Origin: Xylophilus ampelinus
GTDB lineage: Bacteria > Pseudomonadota > Gammaproteobacteria > Burkholderiales > Burkholderiaceae_C
Direction of reading: 5' to 3'
Length of the DNA: 64,000 bases
Assembly: GCF_901875635.1 (NCBI RefSeq)
Contig: NZ_CABFMN010000074.1
Span: 1 to 64,000 of the forward strand
The notes beneath the pieces were generated by a model. That model ran no database searches. It had not been told where the DNA came from and worked only from the letters and a program-made list of their open reading frames with translations. Below, piece after piece: positions 7,648 to 15,881 of the stretch. A program made the translations under genes and the position numbers. Each line of letters opens with the position of its first letter. The stretch's first letter is position 1.

Positions 7648-9696
7648 ATGACTCCCCTGTCCAATGCCGTCGTGCGAGGGGCCTGTCCCCACGATTGCCC
7701 CGACACCTGTGCGCTCGTCACCACCGTGCAGGACGGCCGGGCCGTCAAGCTGCAGGGCAACCCGGACCACCGCCACACGGCCGGTGTGCTGTGTACCAAG
7801 GTGTCGCGCTACATCGAGCGCAACGACCATGCCGAACGTCTCACCCAGCCGATGCGCCGCGTCGGCCCCAAGGGCGCAGGGCGCTTCGAGCCGGTGTCGT
7901 GGGACGTCGCGCTGGACGACATCGCCGACCGCTTGGCTCGGCTGAGTTGTAACAGTTCAGATACGATTTTGCCTTACAGCTACGCCGGCACCATGGGTTT
8001 GGTGCAGGGCGAGTCGATGGACCGTCGTTTTTTCCACCAACTGGGCGCGTCCTTCCTCGACCGGACCATCTGCTCCACCGCCGGGGGTGATGCTTTGGTT
8101 TACACCCTGGGCGGCAAGGTGGGCATGCGGGTCGAGTTCTTCGCCGAGGCGAAGCTCATCCTGATCTGGGGCAGCAACTCCATCGCCAGCAACCTGCATT
8201 TCTGGCGTCACGCGCAGGCCGCCAAGCGCGCCGGCGCGCGCCTGGTGTGCATCGACCCGCGCAAGACCGAAACCGCCGACAAGTGCGACGAGCACATCGC
8301 CCTGCTGCCCGGTACCGATGGCGCCCTGGCGCTGGCGCTGATGCACGAGCTCATCACGCACGACTGGCTGGACCACGACTACATCGCGCAGCACACGCTG
8401 GGCTGGGAGGCGCTGCGCGAACGTGCGCTGCAGTGGTCGCCCGAGCGCGCCGCCGCCGTCTGCGGCGTGCCGGCGCAGCAGATCCGCGACCTGGCGCGCG
8501 CCTACGGCACGACCAAGCCGGCCGCCATCCGCCTGAACTACGGCATGCAGCGTGTGCGCGGCGGCGGCAACGCGGCCCGTGCAATCGCCTGCCTGCCGGC
8601 GCTGGTGGGCGCCTGGCGCGACCGCGCGGGCGGGCTGCTGCTCAGCGCCTCGGGCCAGTTCCCGGTCGACCGCGCGGCGCTGCAGCGGCCTGAGCTCCTG
8701 GCCGGGCGCCGGCCGCGTACCGTCAACATGGTGCGCATCGGCGATGCGCTGCTGGGCGATGCCGATGCGCTCTCGGGCGGCCCGCCGATCGAGGCGGTCG
8801 TGGTCTACAACAGCAACCCCGTCGCGGTGGCGCCCGACTCGGCCAAGGTGGTGGCCGGCTTCGCGCGCGAAGACCTCTTCACCGTCGTGCTGGAGCAGTT
8901 CCAGACCGACACCGCCGACTACGCCGACTACCTGCTGCCGGCCACCACGCAGTTGGAACACTGGGACATCCACACCAGCTACGGCCACACCGACGTGCTG
9001 CTCAACCGCCCGGCCGTCGCGCCGCGCGGCGAGGCGCGCAGCAACGCCTGGGTGTTCCGCGAGCTCGCGCGGCGCATGGGTTTCGACGATCCGTGCTTCC
9101 AGGACGACGACGAGGCGCTGTGCCGCCAGGCCTTTGCGCCCAGCGCCATCGACTGGGCCGCGCTCGAGTCGCAAGGCTTCGCCAGCGTGCCGCTGCCCGA
9201 GGCGCCGTACGCGAACGGCGGCTTTCCCACGCCGTCGGGCCGGGTCGAGTTCTTCAGTGAGCGATTGGCCGCGCAGGGCCTGGACGGCCTGCCCGACCAC
9301 CTGCCCAACCACGAGCCGGCGGGCAGCTCCACCGACTATCCGCTGGCGATGATCTCGCCACCGGCGCGCAACTTCCTCAACAGCACCTTCGTCAACGTCA
9401 AGAGCCTGCGCGCCATCGAGGGCGAGCCGCTGTTGGAGATCCACGCCGACGACGCCGTTGCGCGCGGCATCGCCGACGGGGCCATGGTGCGCGTGTTCAA
9501 TGGCCGCGGCGAGCACCGCTGCCGCGCCGAGGTCTCGCGCCGCGCGCGGCCGGGCGTGGTGCACGGCCTGGGCATCTGGTGGCGCAAGCTGGGCGTGGAC
9601 GGCACCAACGTCAACCAGCTCACCAGCCAGCGGCTGACGGACCTGGGACGCGGGCCGACCTTCTACGACTGCCTGGTGCAGGTCGAGCCGGAGTGA
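7648..9696 (+). CDS. Molybdopterin-dependent oxidoreductase (formate dehydrogenase/DMSO reductase superfamily)
   Basis: This 682-residue protein starts with a [4Fe-4S] motif, CPHDCPDTC plus a later cysteine in LCTKV, followed by a molybdopterin oxidoreductase domain (PYSYAGTMG, IWGSNSIASN, DPRKTETADKCDEH) and a C-terminal molybdopterin-dinucleotide-binding domain (ISPPARNFLNSTFVNVKSLR). It lacks a Tat signal, so it acts in the cytoplasm. Related bacterial proteins are annotated as formate dehydrogenase-like or thiosulfate/DMSO-reductase-like, but the electron acceptor and substrate are unclear, and no accessory subunit gene is beside it. The start is the ATG at 7648, immediately before the iron-sulfur motif. 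Confidence 0.9.
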   Translation: MTPLSNAVVRGACPHDCPDTCALVTTVQDGRAVKLQGNPDHRHTAGVLCTKVSRYIERNDHAERLTQPMRRVGPKGAGRFEPVSWDVALDDIADRLARLSCNSSDTILPYSYAGTMGLVQGESMDRRFFHQLGASFLDRTICSTAGGDALVYTLGGKVGMRVEFFAEAKLILIWGSNSIASNLHFWRHAQAAKRAGARLVCIDPRKTETADKCDEHIALLPGTDGALALALMHELITHDWLDHDYIAQHTLGWEALRERALQWSPERAAAVCGVPAQQIRDLARAYGTTKPAAIRLNYGMQRVRGGGNAARAIACLPALVGAWRDRAGGLLLSASGQFPVDRAALQRPELLAGRRPRTVNMVRIGDALLGDADALSGGPPIEAVVVYNSNPVAVAPDSAKVVAGFAREDLFTVVLEQFQTDTADYADYLLPATTQLEHWDIHTSYGHTDVLLNRPAVAPRGEARSNAWVFRELARRMGFDDPCFQDDDEALCRQAFAPSAIDWAALESQGFASVPLPEAPYANGGFPTPSGRVEFFSERLAAQGLDGLPDHLPNHEPAGSSTDYPLAMISPPARNFLNSTFVNVKSLRAIEGEPLLEIHADDAVARGIADGAMVRVFNGRGEHRCRAEVSRRARPGVVHGLGIWWRKLGVDGTNVNQLTSQRLTDLGRGPTFYDCLVQVEPE

Positions 9697-9800
9697 AGAA
9701 GCACCCCCCAAGCGGCTCCGCCGCTCCCCCCTCTGCTGCGCGAGGGGAGCGCACCCAGCGGCCTGGCAAAGCCAGTTCCGCGGGTGCCCTGAAGGCTTCG
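9697..9800 (-). repeat. Interspersed repeat family C, copy 1
   Basis: A C-rich stretch with the core GCGCACCCAGCGGCCTGGC followed by AAAGCCAGTTCCGCGGGTGC. The same core occurs in the opposite orientation at 43903-43996 (copy 2). It fills the gap between the oxidoreductase and the aminopeptidase gene. Confidence 0.6.
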
Positions 9801-9818
9801 CTGCGCTTGCCGGCCGGG

Positions 9819-11003
9819 ATGGCCCTTTCGATCCTGGCGACACGCCGATGGCGCTGGCTCGGGGCGGCGCTGGCTGCGGCGGGCATGGCCGCCCTGACCG
9901 GCTGCACCAATGTCGGCTACTACTGGCAATCGGCCAGCGGGCACCTGAACCTGATGCGGGCCGCGCGGCCGGTGCCCGACTGGCTGGCCGACCCGGCCAC
10001 CTCGGCAGCGCTCAGGCAGAAGCTGGAACTGGCGCAGCGCATCCGCCGTTATGCCTCCGTGCAACTGCACCTGCCCGACAACCGCAGCTACACGGCCTAC
10101 GCCGACTTGCACCGCGGCGCCGCGGTGTGGAACGTGGTGGCCGCGCCGCCGTATTCGCTCACGCTCAAGACCTGGTGCTTCCCGATCGCCGGCTGCGTGG
10201 GCTACCGCGGCTACTACGCCGAGGCCGCCGCGCAGGCCGAGGCGAAGCAGCTGCAGGGCGAGGGGCTCGAGGCTTCGGTCTACCCGGTGCCCGCGTATTC
10301 GACGCTGGGCTGGCTCGACTGGGCCGGCGGCGACCCGCTGCTGTCCACCTTCATCGGCTATCCGGAGGGCGAGCTGGCGCGGCTGATCTTCCACGAGCTG
10401 GCGCACCAGCTGCTGTACGTGTCGGGCGACACCGATTTCAACGAGTCCTTCGCCACATCGGTCGAGCGCCTCGGCGGTGCGCAGTGGCTGGCCACGCAGG
10501 CCGGCCCGGCGGCCCGCGAGGAGTACCAGCAGTTCGACGCCCGGCGCCGCGCCATGCGAGCGCTGATGGCCGACACGCGCCGCGCCCTGGCCAGCATTTA
10601 TGAGTCGAAAGAGGCCAAGGCGCAGGACTGGCGGGCAGTGGACGCTATGAAAAAAGTAGCAATGGACGATTTCCGCGCCCGCTACCAGCAGCTGCGGGCT
10701 GGCTGGAGCGGCCCGCGCCAGGGCGCCTACGACGCCTGGGTGGCGAACGCCAACAACGCCACCTTCGGCACCCAGGCCGCCTACGATGCGCTGGTGCCGG
10801 CCTTCGAGCAGCTCTTCGAGCGCGAGGGCCGCGACTGGCCGCGCTTCTATGCCGCGGTGCGCCGCATCGCGGCGCTGCCCACGGCGCAGCGGCGTGCCGA
10901 CGCGCTGCGCGCCGAGGCGGGAATCATCCCCGCGTCCGCGCCCGGCCCCACCGCTCCTTCTTCTTCATCCACCGCATCCCACGGAGACACCCCCGGTGCC
11001 TGA
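9819..11003 (+). CDS. Zinc-dependent aminopeptidase-like lipoprotein
   Basis: The 394-residue protein belongs to the predicted aminopeptidase family (PF10023 type). From the ATG at 9819 it has a lipoprotein signal peptide with lipobox LTGC (cysteine near residue 28), so it is probably anchored in the envelope. The catalytic zinc motif HELAH (HExxH) near residue 192 is followed by the family's NESFATSVE segment, which supplies the third ligand. It overlaps the next gene by 8 bases. A copy of repeat family A (10598-10660) lies inside the coding region and encodes about 20 residues of the helical C-terminal half (ASIYESKEAK to VDAMKKVAM). The tail is rich in Pro/Ser/Ala. Confidence 0.85.
   Translation: MALSILATRRWRWLGAALAAAGMAALTGCTNVGYYWQSASGHLNLMRAARPVPDWLADPATSAALRQKLELAQRIRRYASVQLHLPDNRSYTAYADLHRGAAVWNVVAAPPYSLTLKTWCFPIAGCVGYRGYYAEAAAQAEAKQLQGEGLEASVYPVPAYSTLGWLDWAGGDPLLSTFIGYPEGELARLIFHELAHQLLYVSGDTDFNESFATSVERLGGAQWLATQAGPAAREEYQQFDARRRAMRALMADTRRALASIYESKEAKAQDWRAVDAMKKVAMDDFRARYQQLRAGWSGPRQGAYDAWVANANNATFGTQAAYDALVPAFEQLFEREGRDWPRFYAAVRRIAALPTAQRRADALRAEAGIIPASAPGPTAPSSSSTASHGDTPGA
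10598..10660 (-). repeat. Repeat family A copy inside the aminopeptidase gene
   Basis: Read on the minus strand it begins with the palindrome GCTACTTTTTTCATAGC (10660-10644) and continues with a GCGCC...GGCCTCTTTCGACT tail resembling the intergenic copies. It is translated on the plus strand as part of the aminopeptidase. Confidence 0.45.
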
Positions 11004-11313
11004 CATCCAGATCGAACGCCAGCACAACCTCGGCATGGCCCGCGCACGCGAGGTGGCCCGCCAGTGGGTGAGCCAGGCCGAGCGCGACTACGGCCTGTCG
11101 TGCACCTACGAGGAGTCCGCCGAGGCCGACGGCGCCTGCGACCGGGTGCACTTCAGCGGCGCCGGCGCCAGCGGCACGGTGGAGGTCACGCCCGAGCGCT
11201 TCGGCATGAATGTGCAGCTGGGTTTCCTGCTCGGCAGCTTCAGCGACATGATCGAGGAGAAGGTGTCGCGCAACCTGGACGAGCTACTGGCCCGGGAGCG
11301 GCCTGCAGGCTGA
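10996..11313 (+). CDS. Polyhydroxyalkanoic acid system (PHA_gran_rgn) family protein
   Basis: This small protein of 105 residues matches the PHA granule-region family: IQIERQHNLGMARAREVARQ at the N-terminus, a middle VHFSGAGASGTVEV strand pair and the C-terminal GFLLGSFSDMIEEKVSRNLD segment. Members are found near polyhydroxyalkanoate genes and look like small granule- or metabolism-associated proteins, but their biochemical role is not settled. No phaC/phaZ gene is in the window. It starts at a GTG behind GGAGA, inside the end of the aminopeptidase gene, so the two are coupled. Confidence 0.85.
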   Translation: MPDIQIERQHNLGMARAREVARQWVSQAERDYGLSCTYEESAEADGACDRVHFSGAGASGTVEVTPERFGMNVQLGFLLGSFSDMIEEKVSRNLDELLARERPAG

Positions 11314-11329
11314 GCGAGGACAGGCCGCC

Positions 11330-12568
11330 ATGACCGGTCCCCGATCCGATGCCGCTTCGCCCGCCGGCCCGCTGGCAGGCCTGAAAGTCGTCGAGCTGGG
11401 CCAGCTCATCGCCGGCCCCTTCGCGGCTCGCACCTTGGCCGACTTCGGTGCCGAGGTCGTGAAGATCGAGCCCCCGAAGGAGGGCGACCCGCTGCGCAAA
11501 TGGCGCCTGCTCAAGGACGGCACCTCCATCTGGTGGCAGGCGCAGTCGCGCAACAAGCGCTCGCTGGCGCTCGACCTGCGCCAGCCCGAGTCGCAGGAGA
11601 TCGTGCGCCGCCTGGCGGCCGAGGCCGACGTGCTGATCGAGAACTTCCGTCCCGGCGCGGTGGAAGGCTGGGGCCTCGGGCCCGACGCGCTGCTGGCCGC
11701 CAACCCGGCGCTGGTCATGCTGCGCATCAGCGGCTACGGTCAGACCGGGCCGTACCGCGACCGGCCCGGCTTCGGCGTGGTCGCCGAGGCGATGGGCGGC
11801 CTGCGCCACCTCACGGGCGAGCCGGGCCGCGTGCCGGTGCGCGTGGGCGTGTCGATCGGCGACACGCTGGCCTCGCTGCACGGCGTGATCGGCATCCTGA
11901 TGGCGCTGCAGCACCGGCACGCGACGGTGAGTGCCGAGCATCCCAAGGGCCGCGGCCAGGTGATCGACGTGGCGTTGTACGAGGCGGTCTTCAACTGCAT
12001 GGAAAGCCTGCTGCCCGAGTACAGCGCCTTCGGCGCCGTGCGCGAGGCCGCCGGCAGCGCACTGCCCGGCATCGCGCCCACCAACGCCTACCGCTGCGCC
12101 GACGGCTACCTGCTCATCGCGGGCAACGGCGACAGCATCTTCAAGCGGCTGATGCAGTGCATCGGCCGGCCGGACCTCGCCGCCGATCCGCAACTGGCCG
12201 ACAACACCGGCCGCGTGGCGCAGGTGGCGATGCTCGACGGCGCGATCGGCAAGTGGGCGGCCGGCCGCACCGTGGCCGAGGCGCTGGCCGCGCTCGAGGC
12301 CGCCCATGTGCCGGCCGGCCGCATCTACACCGTGGCCGACATCGCGGCCGACCCGCACTACGCCGCGCGAGGCATGCTGCTGCCCACCCGGCTCGACGAT
12401 GGCAGCGAAGTGCTGCTGCCGGGCTTCGTGCCCAAGCTGTCGGCCACGCCGGCCGGCCACCGACGCAACGCGCCGGCGCTGGGCGCCGACACCGACGCGG
12501 TGCTGCGCGAGGTGGGGCTGAGCGAGGCGCAGATCGCGGCGCTGCGCGAGCGGGGCGTGGTCGGCTGA
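11330..12568 (+). CDS. CaiB/BaiF family III CoA-transferase
   Basis: This 412-residue enzyme moves CoA between carboxylic acids by way of covalent aspartyl intermediates. Family III signatures are clear: GLKVVELGQLIAGPFAAR near residue 17, DFGAEVVKIEPP, NKRSLALDLR, and the catalytic aspartate at about 178 in VSIGDTLASLHG. It starts 16 bp after the PHA-region gene. The acyl donor and acceptor cannot be read from the sequence; in this organism type such enzymes activate carnitine-like, oxalate, succinate or aromatic acids. It may feed CoA esters into degradation pathways encoded elsewhere. Confidence 0.92.
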   Translation: MTGPRSDAASPAGPLAGLKVVELGQLIAGPFAARTLADFGAEVVKIEPPKEGDPLRKWRLLKDGTSIWWQAQSRNKRSLALDLRQPESQEIVRRLAAEADVLIENFRPGAVEGWGLGPDALLAANPALVMLRISGYGQTGPYRDRPGFGVVAEAMGGLRHLTGEPGRVPVRVGVSIGDTLASLHGVIGILMALQHRHATVSAEHPKGRGQVIDVALYEAVFNCMESLLPEYSAFGAVREAAGSALPGIAPTNAYRCADGYLLIAGNGDSIFKRLMQCIGRPDLAADPQLADNTGRVAQVAMLDGAIGKWAAGRTVAEALAALEAAHVPAGRIYTVADIAADPHYAARGMLLPTRLDDGSEVLLPGFVPKLSATPAGHRRNAPALGADTDAVLREVGLSEAQIAALRERGVVG

Positions 12569-12587
12569 GCGTGCGAATGAGCGGGTT

Positions 12588-12650
12588 GCTATCGAATCGA
12601 TAGCTGCTCGCGCAGGCGTGGTGGGCGCTGCGGCCCGATTTGGCTCGAAA
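12588..12650 (+). repeat. Interspersed repeat family A, copy 1
   Basis: The perfect palindrome GCTATCGAATCGATAGC (12588-12604) is followed by TGCTCGCGCAGGCG, GGGCGCTGCGGCCCGATTTGG and CTCGAAA. The same order of parts recurs at 55722-55783. Lies downstream of the CoA-transferase gene. Confidence 0.75.
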
Positions 12651-12676
12651 ATCGCCGGGTTCGGCGACTCCTCGTG

Positions 12677-12732
12677 CGTTCACGCTGAGCCTGTCGAAGC
12701 ACTGCGCGAGGCTTACAGGCTCAGCACGAACG
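12677..12732. repeat. Interspersed inverted repeat family B, copy 1
   Basis: Degenerate CGTTCACGCTGAGCCTGTCG and its inverse ACAGGCTCAGCACGAACG form a hairpin-capable unit matching copies at 51574-51640 and 59811-59870. It lies between the convergent CoA-transferase and acyl-CoA-binding protein genes. Confidence 0.6.
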
Positions 12733-12779
12733 GGAGCAGGCGCCTCGAACGGGGCTGGCCGCGTTGACGCCCATCCGGC

Positions 12780-13046
12780 TCAGGTGGTGCGCAGCGACTC
12801 GATCAGGTCGATGTACTTCTGCTTGGCGTCGTCCGCCGAGACGCCCTTGTGAACGCTCCAGGCGTCCCACTTGGCGCGGGCCACGATGTCGCTGAAGCTG
12901 GGCTTCTTCTCGGTGTTGTCGCCCTGCGTGGCCTGCTTGTACAGGCCGTAGATCTTCAGCAGAGTCGGGTTGTCGGGGCGCGCGGGCAGCAGCTTGGAGT
13001 TGGCTTCTGCGGCTTCGAAGCGGGCCTGGAGGTCGGGGGAGGACAT
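12780..13046 (-). CDS. Acyl-CoA-binding protein (ACBP)
   Basis: This 88-residue protein is a stand-alone ACBP that binds medium- and long-chain acyl-CoA in the cytosol. It has the four-helix family pattern: LQARFEAAEANSKLLPARPDN, LLKIYGLYKQATQGDN with the YGLYKQAT signature, AKWDAWSVHKGVS, and KYIDLIESLR. Eukaryotic-type ACBPs occur in many Betaproteobacteria. A 12-bp operator-like site, GAACGACCGTTC, lies about 50 bp upstream (13096-13107) and is identical to one in front of the TetR gene at 48504, which suggests control together with beta-oxidation. Confidence 0.95.
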   Translation of the reverse strand: MSSPDLQARFEAAEANSKLLPARPDNPTLLKIYGLYKQATQGDNTEKKPSFSDIVARAKWDAWSVHKGVSADDAKQKYIDLIESLRTT

Positions 13047-13095
13047 GGCGTGCGGGGGCAGATGGACAGGAAGGCCCGCATTGTGACTGCCTGCG

Positions 13096-13107
13096 AACGA
13101 CCGTTCT
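13096..13107. promoter_or_regulatory. TetR-type operator upstream of the ACBP gene
   Basis: GAACGACCGTTC is a 5-2-5 inverted repeat (GAACG/CGTTC). An identical 12-mer lies directly before the TetR gene of the beta-oxidation cluster at 48470-48481, so that regulator probably binds both. Inference from identity and position. Confidence 0.55.
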
Positions 13108-13143
13108 TTTTTGCCCCTGCGGGGCGGTAGAGCTTGCGGCCGG

Positions 13144-13998
13144 TCAGTCGCTGAGGCCGGCGCGTGCCAGTTCCACGTCCAGGCGCTCGCGCGCGTCCTG
13201 CGGTTCGAGGGCGGCGGCGCGCTCGTACAGCCGCGTTGCCTCGGCCAGGCGCTCGTCGCCCTCGAGCACGAGCAGGGCGCGGGCGTGCTCGATCAGGCCG
13301 GTGGGCGAATCGGGGTGCAGTTCCAGGCCGCGCGCGAACAGGGCGCGCGCGGTGTCGGCCCGCACGCCGTAGGTCATGCGCCCGACCAGCGGGCCCACCT
13401 TGTCGATCACCTCGGCATGGAAGGCACCCAGCGCGAAATGCGCGTCGGCATGGCGCGGCTGCAGGGCGATGATGCGTTCCAGCGCATCCTTGAGCTTGCT
13501 GCCCAGGCCCTGGGCCAGCGCACGCGCCACGCTCACGGCCTGCGCGTAGCGCCCGAGCGCGTAGGCCTGCCAGTACAGCGCCTGGCAGTCCTCCGGCGCG
13601 GCGGCGGCCCGGGCGCCGGCACGCTCGGCCACCTGGCGGAAGAGGGCGAGGCGCACGCTCTCGCGCGGCTCGACGTAGTTGGCGTAGATGGCGGTCGCCT
13701 GGTTCACCAGGCCCTCGCCGGCATCGCCCAGCGACTGCGCCTCGGCCACCGCGCGCGCGAAATCGCCGTTGTGGTAGCTGGCCCAGGCGCGGGCGAGCGC
13801 ATCGCTGGCGGGCGGCGGCACGGCCTGCCCAGCGTGCAGCCGAGCCCAGCGCGCCCGCACGCTCTCCGGGTCGAAATGCGGCAGATCGGCGAAGGGCAAC
13901 GCGACCCAGCCGTGCGTTTCCACCACCGTCGGCGCACCGCCTGCGGGTGAATGCGGGGAGGTCTGCGGAACCTGCATCGTGATGGTGCGTTCTGGCAT
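13144..13998 (-). CDS. TPR-repeat protein of unknown function
   Basis: This 284-residue soluble protein is built of helical repeats. Tetratricopeptide-like units are visible as ARAWASYHNGDFARAVAEAQ, ALYWQAYALGRYAQAVSVAR, LERIIALQPRHADAHFALGA and LFARGLELHPDSPTGLIEHA, with a final LYERAAALEPQDARERLDVE. The layout recalls bacterial relatives of the regulator of microtubule dynamics (RMDN) family. TPRs usually hold protein partners; none can be named. The start overlaps the stop of the TetR gene (TGATG), so the two are cotranscribed. An ATG at 13977 is an alternative start that would remove seven residues. Confidence 0.75.
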   Translation of the reverse strand: MPERTITMQVPQTSPHSPAGGAPTVVETHGWVALPFADLPHFDPESVRARWARLHAGQAVPPPASDALARAWASYHNGDFARAVAEAQSLGDAGEGLVNQATAIYANYVEPRESVRLALFRQVAERAGARAAAAPEDCQALYWQAYALGRYAQAVSVARALAQGLGSKLKDALERIIALQPRHADAHFALGAFHAEVIDKVGPLVGRMTYGVRADTARALFARGLELHPDSPTGLIEHARALLVLEGDERLAEATRLYERAAALEPQDARERLDVELARAGLSD

Positions 13999-14672
13999 CA
14001 GGCGGTCAGTGCGGCATCTTCACCAGCATCCATCGTGCCCAGCGTCAGCAAATGTCGCTGTTGGGCAGGCGCCAGGTAGGGGGTGAGCAACTGGAGCGTG
14101 TGCCGGCTGGCGCGCATCAGCGACTCCTCGGCGTGCTCGGGCTCCAGCGCCTCGCGCGGGTTGCCCACGTACTCGTAGCTGAGCCAGTAGGTCACCAGCA
14201 CCACCATGCTGCGCGCCAGCAGGTCGGCCTCGGCATGGTCGATGCTCAGGTGCCCGGCCTCGGCCATGCGGCCAAGCATCGTGCGCAGCGCGGTCTGCTT
14301 GCTGCGCAACACCTGCTGGAAGCGAGTTTCCAGGTGCCGGTTCTTGCTCAGCAGGTCGTTCAGGTCGCGGTACAGGAAGCGGTAGCGCCAGATCAACTCG
14401 AACAGCCGGTGCAGGAAGGCGCCGGCCTGCCCGATGTCGCGCACGCCATGCGCCTCGTTCAGCACCTCGCCCAGCGCGTGCTCGTAGGCCTCATGGAGCC
14501 GGTTGATGAGGGCGTCCTTGGCCGGGTAGTGGTAGTACAGGTTGCCGGGGCTGATGCCCAGCTCGGACGCGATCAGGGTCGTCGACACGTTCGGCTCGCC
14601 GAAGCGATTGAACAGGTCGAGCCCCGTTTCAAGGATGCGTTGCGCGGTGCGTCGTGGTGCCTTCTTGGCCAT
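13998..14672 (-). CDS. TetR/AcrR-family transcriptional regulator
   Basis: The 224-residue protein has an N-terminal TetR helix-turn-helix (RILETGLDLFNRFGEPNVSTT, IASELGISPGNLYYHYPAKDA) and a helical ligand domain with an aromatic-rich ELIWRYRFLYRDLNDLL segment and STETY-like histidines, resembling regulators of fatty acid metabolism or envelope genes. I chose the ATG at 14672 (MAKKAP) over one 12 bases upstream. It is cotranscribed with the TPR protein gene. No clear inverted repeat marks its own operator in the short gap to gmd, so its targets are unknown. Confidence 0.88.
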   Translation of the reverse strand: MAKKAPRRTAQRILETGLDLFNRFGEPNVSTTLIASELGISPGNLYYHYPAKDALINRLHEAYEHALGEVLNEAHGVRDIGQAGAFLHRLFELIWRYRFLYRDLNDLLSKNRHLETRFQQVLRSKQTALRTMLGRMAEAGHLSIDHAEADLLARSMVVLVTYWLSYEYVGNPREALEPEHAEESLMRASRHTLQLLTPYLAPAQQRHLLTLGTMDAGEDAALTA

Positions 14673-14756
14673 GCGGGGCCTCAAGGGTGTCTCTTGAGGC
14701 CACTCTAGCGCAAGAGCGGCGCATTGCCGTGCTGCAGTGCGGCACGGAATAGGGGG

Positions 14757-15881
14757 TCAGTCTTCCTTGCTGACGGGGATCTGGTAGCCGTGGCGCTTGA
14801 GCAGCGCATGCTGGCGGGCCGATTCGAGGTCGGAAGCGACCATGCTCTGCACCATCTCGTCGAGCGTGATCTCGGGCACCCAGCCCAGTTCCTGCTTCGC
14901 CATGGTCGGATCGCCCAGCAGCGTTTCGACCTCGGCAGGGCGGAAATAGCGCGGATCGACCGACACCAGCACATCGCCGGGCTTGACGCCCGGAGCGTCA
15001 TCGCCCGCGACGCTGCGTACCACGGCCTGTTCTTCGACGCCCTGGCCGACGAACTCCAGCGTGATGCCCAGGGCCTTGGCCGTCTTGTCGATGAACTCGC
15101 GCACCGAGTACTGCACGCCGGTGGCGATCACGTAGTCCTTGGGCGTGTCCTGCTGCAGCATCATCCACTGCATGCGCACGTAGTCCTTGGCATGGCCCCA
15201 ATCGCGCAGTGCGCCGAGGTTGCCCATGTACAGACGCTGCTCCAGGCCCTGGGCGATGTTGCACAGACCGCGCGTGATCTTGCGGGTGACGAAGGTTTCG
15301 CCGCGGCGCGGGCTCTCGTGGTTGAAGAGGATGCCGTTGCAGGCGTACATGTCATACGCCTCGCGGTAGTTCTTGGTGATCCAGTAGGCATACAGCTTGG
15401 CCACGCCGTAGGGGCTGCGCGGGTAGAAGGGCGTGCTTTCCTTCTGGGGAATTTCCTGCACCAGGCCGTACAGCTCGCTGGTGCTGGCCTGGTAGAAGCG
15501 GGTCTTCTTCATCAGGCCCAGCAGGCGCACGGCCTCGAGCAAGCGCAGCGTGCCAATGGCGTCGACATCGGCCGTGTACTCGGGCGCCTCGAAGCTCACC
15601 GCCACATGGCTCTGCGCGCCGAGGTTGTAGATCTCGTCGGGCTGGACCTGCTGCACGATGCGCGTGAGGTTGCTGGTGTCCGTGAGGTCGCCGTAGTGCA
15701 GGTGCAGCCGGCGCTCCTTCTCGTGCGGGTCCTGGTAGAGGTGGTCGATGCGGCTCGTGTTGAACGAGGACGCGCGGCGCTTGATGCCGTGGACTTCGTA
15801 GCCCTTTTCGAGCAGGAATTCCGCAAGGTAGGAGCCATCCTGGCCCGTGATACCGGTGATGAGTGCTTTCTTCGGGGTCAT
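14757..15881 (-). CDS. gmd: GDP-mannose 4,6-dehydratase
   Basis: Converts GDP-D-mannose to GDP-4-keto-6-deoxy-D-mannose, the first dedicated step to GDP-L-fucose. The 374-residue extended SDR begins with the NADP motif [16 protein letters not shown], and has STSELYG and the catalytic [15 protein letters not shown] (YxxxK), the [15 protein letters not shown] segment and the long C-terminal substrate domain ending [13 protein letters not shown]...[13 protein letters not shown]. Length fits the family. Its ATG overlaps the end of fcl by 4 bases (ATGA). It forms the last gene of a manC-fcl-gmd unit. Confidence 0.97.
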   Translation of the reverse strand: MTPKKALITGITGQDGSYLAEFLLEKGYEVHGIKRRASSFNTSRIDHLYQDPHEKERRLHLHYGDLTDTSNLTRIVQQVQPDEIYNLGAQSHVAVSFEAPEYTADVDAIGTLRLLEAVRLLGLMKKTRFYQASTSELYGLVQEIPQKESTPFYPRSPYGVAKLYAYWITKNYREAYDMYACNGILFNHESPRRGETFVTRKITRGLCNIAQGLEQRLYMGNLGALRDWGHAKDYVRMQWMMLQQDTPKDYVIATGVQYSVREFIDKTAKALGITLEFVGQGVEEQAVVRSVAGDDAPGVKPGDVLVSVDPRYFRPAEVETLLGDPTMAKQELGWVPEITLDEMVQSMVASDLESARQHALLKRHGYQIPVSKED

